Assembly: GCA_001599815.1 (NCBI GenBank)
Contig: BCIA01000002.1
Coordinates: forward strand, 7,041,626 to 7,105,625
Direction of reading: 5' to 3'
Source: Furcasterigmium furcatum
Lineage: Eukaryota > Ascomycota > Sordariomycetes > Glomerellales > Plectosphaerellaceae
Length of the DNA stretch: 64,000 nt
Notes under the pieces: generated by a model
The model's input: only the letters and a program-made list of their open reading frames with translations
What the model was told of the DNA's origin: nothing
The model's database searches: none
In this document: piece by piece, positions 57,146 to 64,000 of the stretch
Position numbering within the stretch: position 1 is the stretch's first letter
Layout of the letters: each line of letters opens with the position of its first letter
Position numbers and translations under genes: made by a program

Positions 57146-57555
57146 CTTGTATGCTGGTTTCTGACTGGGCGATGTTGTAATATCACGAAAAAGGCTTTAC
57201 AAATACCTTGGGGAGAAGCCATATTTATACATTCGGAAGCTGCGTCGCTTTCACGCGACAGCGACAACTAGTTTCCGCTCTGGAGCCGCATGACGCTGTC
57301 AATCGACTCCGGCGGAGTTTCACACCGGCCGGACCCGCCGGAACTGCGGGGTTCGGCAATGATAACTCGGCCGTCCCGTACCTGGGAGCGGGGGTAACGC
57401 CGCTAAAGCCGCGGGTGGATGTCTTATAAGGAAAGTTACATCACCAGAACCAACGCCGCCGGCGATAGCATATTCTCCGACAAAGTTTCCGAGTGCAGCC
57501 GTTCCTCGCCCGCCGGCTTTGATCACGCTCTTGACGACGGCTGCGGAGGAAAAGA
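57146..57555. promoter_or_regulatory. Divergent promoter, SDR / regulator
   Basis: 410 bases between start codons. TATAAATA (minus strand, 57222-57229) serves the SDR. Confidence 0.55.
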
Positions 57556-59564
57556 ATGCTGCCGGGCCGGAGTGACGGGGCTACTGCTCCGAACGCCGCC
57601 CTGGTGCAACGGCAGCCCGTGTTGTCGTACGGACAGGCCTGCGCCGGCTGTGCCAAGGCCAAGTGCAAATGCAAGCGGACCGCCGCGGCAGCGGCTGCCC
57701 CCTGCCAGCGATGCCAGCGTCTCGGAAGAGCATGCGAGCCATCACAGACAACTCGCAAGCGCGGTGGCGGGCGACCACCTGGCAGAACCGCCCAGATCGA
57801 AGAGAAGCTCGAGACCCTTGTCAATATCCTCACATCACAAGCCCAACCTGTGGCCAACACGAACGAGGCTAACAAAAGACACGGCCACACTGGAGGCAAG
57901 CGTCAGTGAAACATCCTTGCAACTCCCGATCATAGGTTTCAACGACGCAGTTGGCACAGACACTTCTCCGACGTCCCTCGGCGGCACACCCTCTTCGACC
58001 ATCTCAGACTCTATCTTTGCTGAGATAGACCAGTCACAGACTGAAGATAATCTGCGCATGTTCCGAACGTCACACCTTCCGGCTTTCCCCGCTGTACACA
58101 TCTCGTCTACAACCACGTAAGTTCCCCAGGACTCCCCGAGCAGTTGATGCTGATGCGAAGGATAGAGCAGCGCAGTTGCGCTTACAGAGGCCGTATCTCT
58201 GGCTCGCCATCCAGTCATTGTGCTGCAGGCCGTTCTCGGCACGAGCAGTCCTTCAAGAAAGAGTGCGCAGGACGTTTGCCGAGCGTTCTGTAGTTCAGTA
58301 CGAATGCAGTGTGGACCTCCTCATGGGCCACATCGTGCTCGCCATGTGGGGAACTTTGACGAGTTGCAGCAAACATGCATTCTACGCAAGCGCCGGAGTG
58401 GCCGCGACGCTTGCACATAACCTCAAGCTGGACAGTCGTCCAGGCCCGGATTCGAGCGGGTTCAAGACATTTGCATACGGTTTTCACTCAAATTCGGCAG
58501 CCACGAAATCCGAAGACGGAGAGCGGCTGGTTCAGAGAAAGCGCACAAACGAGGAGCGTAGAGCTGTTCTAGCTTGCTTCTGCTTGTGTTCAAGGTCCGT
58601 CATTTCCACCCTAGCTAACGACGTGACTGACCGATGGGATACTACAGCACGTTCCACAAGCTAGGGACGCCACCTATGCGCTGGACGCCACATATGGAAG
58701 AGTGTCTGCGCCACCTGGCCGGCCAGCCTGAGTGCGAGAACGACGAGATCCTAGTGATACAGACAAAGTGCGCCAGGATACTCGACGACATCTGTAGTTC
58801 TTCACCAAGTGCCTTTCGGAGCGACGATGCTGATGGCGGAGTCCACGAGAGGCTACCATCGATGCTTCTGACCAAGGCCTTGAAGGGACACTTGGGTGAA
58901 GTGCGGAGTCACATTCGGCCACCGCTTTTAGAGAAGAGTGAGGCTTGGCCCCGCCCCTACTCAAGCCTCGGCTGACAACTTTCACGAAGGAGTCGTCAAA
59001 TTCTGGCTGCTGCTCACCGAGGTCATGATCCACGACCTGGAATTTCAAAACGCTGGCTCAGTTCCAAGCACCAGCCTCAGTTTCGCGCGAGCCGAGTCAC
59101 TGCAGTCCTGCCTCTCGACCATCAACCACTTTCTCGACAATCTCCTCTCATTCAAGCCCCAAGAGCACAGTGGTTTGCATTTTCATTATTGGCTGAATTA
59201 CCTGCGCTGTTTGCGAATAGTCTTCAGTTTACTCGTTACCGAAGACCCCGCATGGGACAGAAACATCATCCGGGAGAGCGTCGACTTGATAGGATCGCTC
59301 CAGCGTGGTAGCGAGGCCTGCAGGGCGATCGCGGCAGCTGCGGGGCTCGATACGAATGGCAAGGACGCGTACACGATTTTTGCGACGAGCCTGCAACGCA
59401 TCAGATCAATATGGACGGAGGCCCTTGAGCAGGCTGGCATCTGGCCTGCTGCCGAAGGGGCGTCGGTTGACGTTCAGCCAGGCACGTTTCAGCCGGCGGT
59501 TCTCGACGACTTGTACTCCTTCGATGTGTTTGACGATGCTTGGATGGTGGATGGATTTTTATGA
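57556..59564 (+). CDS. Zn2Cys6 transcription factor
   Basis: Five exons (57556-57901, 57951-58116, 58166-58594, 58648-58937, 58990-59564) encode 601 residues. The zinc cluster has C29, C32, C39, C50, C53 and C60 with an alanine-rich loop and an extra Cys37. A coiled-coil-like QIEEKLETLVNIL follows. The regulatory domain includes RPYLWLAIQSLCC, ECSVDLLMGHIVLAMWG and EERRAVLACFCLCS, as in fungal regulators of secondary metabolism and leucine-type (LEU3-like) groups. Intron sizes are 49-53 bases. It is paired head-to-head with the SDR and may control it. Confidence 0.86.
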
Positions 59565-60328
59565 CAGGTGTTGTTGAGGGCATCAAATAGATCCGCCGGT
59601 TGATCGCAACGCAGTCGTTACAAGGCGAGATAGCATGCTGAGAACATCGACCAACTTGAATCACCCACGAAGGCTTGTGCCCTCCTCATCATGTAATGGA
59701 AGCCTCCTCACGACATCTCCTGTATCTGTGCGCGGTATTGATATTCACTCTCGTCGCAAATCGAGGCACCTTCTTCAAAGCTATCAGACCTCCCAGAACC
59801 CAGCCGTTGTCGGCCTTGGGATGTTCTATGTGGGACGCCCTGGGTGCTATCGCCATCTCAATACAACAACCCCATTTCCCCGGTCTTGGCTAACGAAAAT
59901 ACCGCAAAGGCCTGTCGTTTTAGCGTCTCCACGTGGGATGCCTTCCGGGTTCCAGGAGTGCACCTCATCTTGTCCCATATCATAACACTAGCAACTCCGC
60001 ATCTGGGCCTCAGGGCCTTTCTCCGCACTTGGCACATTCTCCCCCATCTCTTGGCAGCTCCCCCCCCACGAAGCACTCCATCACAGGGCTCCCTTTGCCT
60101 GAGGTTGTCAAGTTGTGTATCCTTGGGCGTCTACTTGTCCCACATTGTCACGGTCGTCCCACATCGCGATGGTGGCCCACAGCGTGCTTTCTGAATCGTT
60201 AGCCTATGTGACTTTTCAAGGTTATATTAAGCAGATCGACATGGCAGCCGGCAAGGACTTTCCTTCACTTTATTGTCCGTCACGACTTGACGCCTGCTTC
60301 TTCGCTAATTTCCCATCACTTATCAACT
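59565..60328. other. Intergenic region, no gene seen
   Basis: About 760 bases upstream of the tannase-family gene. Only short frames without signal. Confidence 0.5.
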
Positions 60329-61924
60329 ATGAAGGCCCTCCGGAACAGCCTCGTGCCCTTGGCTCTGGTCTTTGCCGCCGCCCCCGTCTCGGCGGCTCCG
60401 TGCAGCTTCTCAGGCAAGTGCGCCGCCGTGGCGGACATTCTGGCAGCGAATCTTCCCAACTCAACGACCATCAACGCCTCCGAGTTCATCGCGGCCGGTA
60501 GCTATGTCCATCCCTCGGTAGACCCGACCTGTGAGTCCAATAGGCTCGCCAAGCCCCCCTCGTTCGATTTTTGTCGCGTACGCATGACGTCCCATACGGG
60601 CCCGTCGAGTCGTGTGGAGATCGAGGGATGGCTGCCGCCTGACTGGAATGGCCGCTTCCTGGGAGTCGGTAATGGCGGCCTCGGAGGCTGCATCGACTTT
60701 CCCGCCCTCGAGTACGGAGCCGAGCGGAACTTTGCCGTCTTCGGCACGGACAACGGCCACGCCGGCAACACGGGCAAATTCTTTCTCGTCCCCGGAGTGC
60801 TCGAGGACTACTCCTATCGTGCGGTTCGCGTTGGCGCCGCCCTGGGCAAGCAGGCTACTGAGTTGTTTTACGGTACACCTCACTCAAGGGCCTACTGGCT
60901 CGGGTGCTCCACGGGCGGCCGCCAGGGCTTCACCGAGGCGCAGTACTTTCCCGACGACTATGATGGTATCGTCGCGGGTGCGCCGGCTTTCAACCAGAGA
61001 TCTCTCCAGCTCTGGGCCGGTACCTTCCTCACCACCACGGGGCCACCTGGATCGCCTACTTTCCTGTCAGCCGATCTGTGGAAGGTCGTGATGCAGGATA
61101 TCCTCGCCCAGTGCGATAGTCTTGACGGCCACGTCGATGGCATCCTCGAATCCCCAGACCTCTGCGACTACAAGCCCGAGCACCTGATCTGCAGCCCTGG
61201 ACAGGAATCGCAATCGGGATGCCTCACGGGTCTGCAGGCTGAGACGGTCCGCAAGGTCTACTCGCCACTGTACGACAACAAGGGCCAGCTCATCTTCAGC
61301 GCGCTCACGATGGGAGCGGACTCGACGGAATACTACTGGACCGGTAAACTCGCCGCTTATGCGTTGGACCAGATGCGATACATCGTCTACAAGGACCCAT
61401 CGTGGAATAGCACCATCGGGATGAAGGAGATCATCGACACCCTTGATACCGAGGTTTTCGCGCTCGACGCCTATGAGAGCGATCTCTCCGGCGCCCGGGA
61501 CGCCGGCACCAAGGTCATACACTACCACGGCCTGCAAGATCACCTTATCCCGAGCACGAATTCGGATAGGTATTACAACCTCGTGTCGCGCACGATGGGG
61601 TTGCCGCCGCGCGACCTCGACGAATTCTACCGCTACTTCCGAATCTCGGGCATGGCTCACTGCCGCGGAGGTACAGGAGCTTCGAACATCGGGGGCAGGG
61701 CAGGAGCCGTGGCTGGCGAGAAGCCTGACGAGAACGTGCTGGCTGCCATAGTGCAGTGGGTAGAGGAGGGCAAGGCACCCGAGTACGTGCTCGGCACGGC
61801 CTTCAAGGACGGGCAGCAGACCGAAGTCTCGTTCCGGCGGAAGCACTGCAAGTACCCAGCCCGGAACGTGTACCGCGGTAGCGGGGATCCCAACACGGCC
61901 GACAGCTGGGAGTGTGTCTTCTGA
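60329..61924 (+). CDS. Secreted tannase / feruloyl-esterase family protein
   Basis: Single exon of 531 residues from ATG 60329, with a signal peptide (LVPLALVFAAAPVSA). The family's CS-D-HC arrangement is intact: Cys193-Ser194 in GCSTGGRQG, Asp404 in GLQDHLIP, His444-Cys445 in MAHCRGG, with Cys193 and Cys445 expected to form the disulfide that joins the triad. Calcium-site residues are likely in the ESPDLCDYKPEHLIC region. Enzymes of the family cleave galloyl, feruloyl or similar aromatic esters from plant material. Several N-glycosylation sites occur (for example NST, NAS). The exact ester cannot be assigned. Confidence 0.92.
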   Translation: MKALRNSLVPLALVFAAAPVSAAPCSFSGKCAAVADILAANLPNSTTINASEFIAAGSYVHPSVDPTCESNRLAKPPSFDFCRVRMTSHTGPSSRVEIEGWLPPDWNGRFLGVGNGGLGGCIDFPALEYGAERNFAVFGTDNGHAGNTGKFFLVPGVLEDYSYRAVRVGAALGKQATELFYGTPHSRAYWLGCSTGGRQGFTEAQYFPDDYDGIVAGAPAFNQRSLQLWAGTFLTTTGPPGSPTFLSADLWKVVMQDILAQCDSLDGHVDGILESPDLCDYKPEHLICSPGQESQSGCLTGLQAETVRKVYSPLYDNKGQLIFSALTMGADSTEYYWTGKLAAYALDQMRYIVYKDPSWNSTIGMKEIIDTLDTEVFALDAYESDLSGARDAGTKVIHYHGLQDHLIPSTNSDRYYNLVSRTMGLPPRDLDEFYRYFRISGMAHCRGGTGASNIGGRAGAVAGEKPDENVLAAIVQWVEEGKAPEYVLGTAFKDGQQTEVSFRRKHCKYPARNVYRGSGDPNTADSWECVF

Positions 61925-63606
61925 GGCTGAGGTTCAAGGCTGAGGACTCCGTTATCGTGATCTCGGATTAGTCGGAGAAGGGCACAAATTTCCCGAGAGC
62001 GACTTGATTCCTTAGATTCGCATGACGGCGGCTTCACTGTCTTGAGAGATGGGAAATAGGTTTGCTAGGTAGCGGATAAACTCTGAGCACCTCATGGCGA
62101 CACGGATTCGCTTTCGTCCGTGCCGCCGCCATGGAGCCGCCCAGCCATGCTGAAGGAAGGATAATGTCGTTGGGCATTGTTGCGGCACAGCTCTGCGGCA
62201 ACCAACCGCGGCTGAGGCCTCAGAATAGCAATGTGGTATAGAATAAACTGGCCTAGCCCGTCTCCTAGAGCTTCCGAGTTTAGCGAGGTCGATTAGGAAT
62301 ATTAAGTGCCCATTGGTTACTTGATCCTGAAGAGATATGATAGATAGAAGCCTTGTCCTGGCATGCCTGAATATGGCGATAGTGTGGATCACTTCCTTGT
62401 TCTTCTTTTCGCAAAGTGCCGCGCACTCCACTACTTCCACACACGGTGTTCAAGTAGTCTTCCGTTGTAGTTGGCCCGGGGTGAGCCCCTTCTTTAAAGC
62501 TATTAGAAGCTAAAGCTCGTGAGCCCTTAGATTAAGGCTAGGGTGGCGGAGTCTTCTTTCCCATGCTTTCCCTCGACCCTACCCTGTCCGGTTCTTTCCC
62601 GTAGCACCTTGTGCTTAGAGATTCTCCAAGGTCCTCGAATGGTGCTGTGTCTTGGAGGTGGGCGTCTCAGCTGCCTGAAGGAGCCTGTCTGGGACAGTAT
62701 CGGTGTTATAAAGGAAACAACCCAGCATGTAGGAGCGGGAAGTCTTTCTGGTTCGCTACTGTCAATGGAATAGCGTTTGAGACCGCACCAATGAAGAACT
62801 TACTTATTCACCCTTGCGAGTGTGGTGTCTCGCCCTAAAGGGGTATTCGTTGGATGCTTGTCTCGAGAGGGCATGGTGTGGGATCACACACTGGCAACAA
62901 GGATGTCGGAAGGAAGCCTGATTAAGAATTGATTATAGTTGCCTTGTTTCGGAGTTCTTGGAGCTTCGGTGACACAATTGAGGCTAGAGCCGGATGGAGA
63001 GAATCATAATTCACAACAGCCAGATAGGTCACCGAGGAGGCTGATCTGAGGAGGTTTTAAATTGGCACCATGTCCCCAGCTGTCTATTCGCATCTCAGTT
63101 TCTAGTGCCGCCTTCTCATAGATTCTAGAGATATCCTGGCCTTAGATCGGTTCGGGGAACGCCCCCTGAAAGATCCTTCCTTGGGCGTGATGGGTTTGTC
63201 GACATTTTGAGAGGAACATCTTGAACGGGTTTTATTCGCTCGCTAAACCTCATGCAAGCATTGCATGCTTGGCCAGTAGCCACCTCCTCCTCTTGAGGTA
63301 TCGACCACTCAGGGGGCTTTAAGAAGCTCTTCCCGAGCGGCGAGCCAGTCAGGATCCTAGATTGTCCAGGACGATGTCCCTGGAGCTCGGTGATTGACCG
63401 GACTTCAGGAAAGGTTTCCTGAGCCAATGAAGATGCCGATATTCTGCGAAGAAGTGCCTTTGCAATGGACTTGTGCAGCTGACTACCAATTGCAAGACCA
63501 CGGCGAGGGCGAGCGGAATTTGACCTTTTGCAACATTCTCGAGGCTAGACTCGATTGATTTACCGACGAGTGCATCACCATTCCCAGCCTGCACCATCAT
63601 CAACTC
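61925..63606. other. Gene-poor tract with decayed sequence
   Basis: About 1.7 kb with no supported gene. Open frames on both strands are short, overlapping and unlike known families. A 33-base near-copy of the amidase 3' coding end lies at 62258-62290. The tract may hold other relics. Confidence 0.5.
62258..62290 (+). pseudogene. Relic of the amidase C-terminal coding sequence
   Basis: Thirty of 33 bases match the amidase gene at 54201-54233 (three differences, two of them G to A). Translated in the same frame it gives PSPRASEFSEVD then a stop, against PSPGVSEFGEVN in the intact gene. Similarity fades outside this core. Read as a decayed paralogue fragment or captured tail. Confidence 0.5.
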
Positions 63607-64000
63607 ATGGAGAACCCTTGTAGTCGCAAGGGGAGTGGTTTCGGTTTCCAGAAATGGCCCGCCATGTGGTTCTTAGGCGACTACCCTCCCCCAAGACCGG
63701 GGCCGCTTCTGTCGATCGATCCTGGCCAGGAACTGGTCGGCGACCATCCTCCGCGCGATCTCTTACCAATCGACCAAGGCGAACCAGTTCTGCCTTACGC
63801 GGTGCTCAAACCTTGCTCCCATATGGATGTCGTCCAAATCTGCAGCGCTGGCATTGTGTCCCTGTTCATCTCCTGCCTGTCATCGGCACTTTACACCTGT
63901 CTGTCGACCAGCAGGTCAATCAACTGGGAGTTCCCATCCAGGACTCGCATTGAGCAGTTTTTCCGGACTGATATTTCTCGAGGGTGCTTTCTTCAACATT
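63607..64000 (+). CDS. Partial open frame at window edge, unknown
   Basis: From an ATG at 63607 the frame stays open for 131 codons to the end of the window. The product has a proline-rich N-terminal part (GDYPPPRPGP) and one hydrophobic stretch (ICSAGIVSLFISCLSSALYT) that could span a membrane. No family is recognised. An open frame of this length in GC-rich DNA is suggestive but not proof of a gene, and introns cannot be judged without the downstream sequence. Confidence 0.35.
   Translation, partial: MENPCSRKGSGFGFQKWPAMWFLGDYPPPRPGPLLSIDPGQELVGDHPPRDLLPIDQGEPVLPYAVLKPCSHMDVVQICSAGIVSLFISCLSSALYTCLSTSRSINWEFPSRTRIEQFFRTDISRGCFLQH

Noticed and set aside
57841..57990. Apparent frameshift between the zinc cluster and the regulatory domain of the Zn2Cys6 gene
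   Set aside because: A 49-base intron (57902-57950, GTCAGT...CGCAG) restores frame, so no break is needed.
62012..62440. 142-codon minus-strand frame
   Set aside because: Overlaps the decayed amidase tail on the opposite strand. Its only resemblance is to the antisense of that gene, so it is not a real protein.
63125..63603. Two overlapping minus-strand frames (100 and 84 codons)
   Set aside because: No motif, no splice structure that joins them, and they sit in a degenerate tract.
1..64000. CRISPR arrays, IS elements, bacterial operons, riboswitches
   Set aside because: The window is eukaryotic by introns and gene families. No regularly spaced repeats or inverted-repeat-flanked transposase was seen.

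Overview
The window looks like a 64 kb piece of a nuclear chromosome from a filamentous ascomycete, most likely a Pezizomycete of the Sordariomycetes type. Genes sit singly on both strands. Introns are short (45-100 bases) with GTAAGT-like donors and CTAAC/CTGAC branch sites. The families (NACHT-ankyrin NLRs, Zn2Cys6 regulators, fungal MFS porters, secreted amidase, tannase) are typical of mould genomes. No tRNA, rRNA, CRISPR array or intact transposon was recognised. Exon structures were built by hand from frames and splice signals. Spliced lengths of all multi-exon models came out divisible by three, but none is checked against RNA.

Left part (1-27,900): a large NACHT-ankyrin NLR (318-6978); a RidA-type enamine deaminase; a secreted choice-of-anchor-B (LVIVD) protein with a cysteine-rich fungal tail; a small predicted membrane protein with a 14-base exon, divergent from mitochondrial sulfide:quinone oxidoreductase; an MpaB-like (DUF2236) oxygenase; a beta-lactamase-fold serine hydrolase; a possible 58-residue protein; a second NLR-like NB-ARC-TPR protein (18910-22406); a MAL-type sugar porter; an Mpv17/PMP22 membrane protein; and a secreted DUF1593 protein.

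Middle part (28,372-54,320) is the most interesting stretch and reads as a candidate catabolic cluster. It is laid out as head-to-head gene pairs: transcription factor / HSL-type esterase, 3-hydroxyacyl-CoA dehydrogenase / Baeyer-Villiger monooxygenase, SDR / anion-type MFS porter, sugar-type MFS porter / Zn2Cys6 regulator. A sulfatase and a secreted amidase follow, and another Zn2Cys6 regulator lies between the first two pairs. The enzymes form a plausible route: sulfate or amide groups are removed, the substrate is imported, a ketone is oxidised to an ester or lactone, the ester is hydrolysed, the alcohol is oxidised, and a beta-oxidation-type step follows. The substrate cannot be read from the sequence. 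Several of these promoters carry a CCTCGG core, and the sulfatase upstream region holds five copies of a TCGGGGA heptamer.

Right part (54,765-64,000): an ankyrin-containing unknown, an SDR with a head-to-head Zn2Cys6 regulator, a tannase/feruloyl-esterase-family secreted protein, then a gene-poor tract with a decayed copy of the amidase tail, and an open frame running off the window edge.
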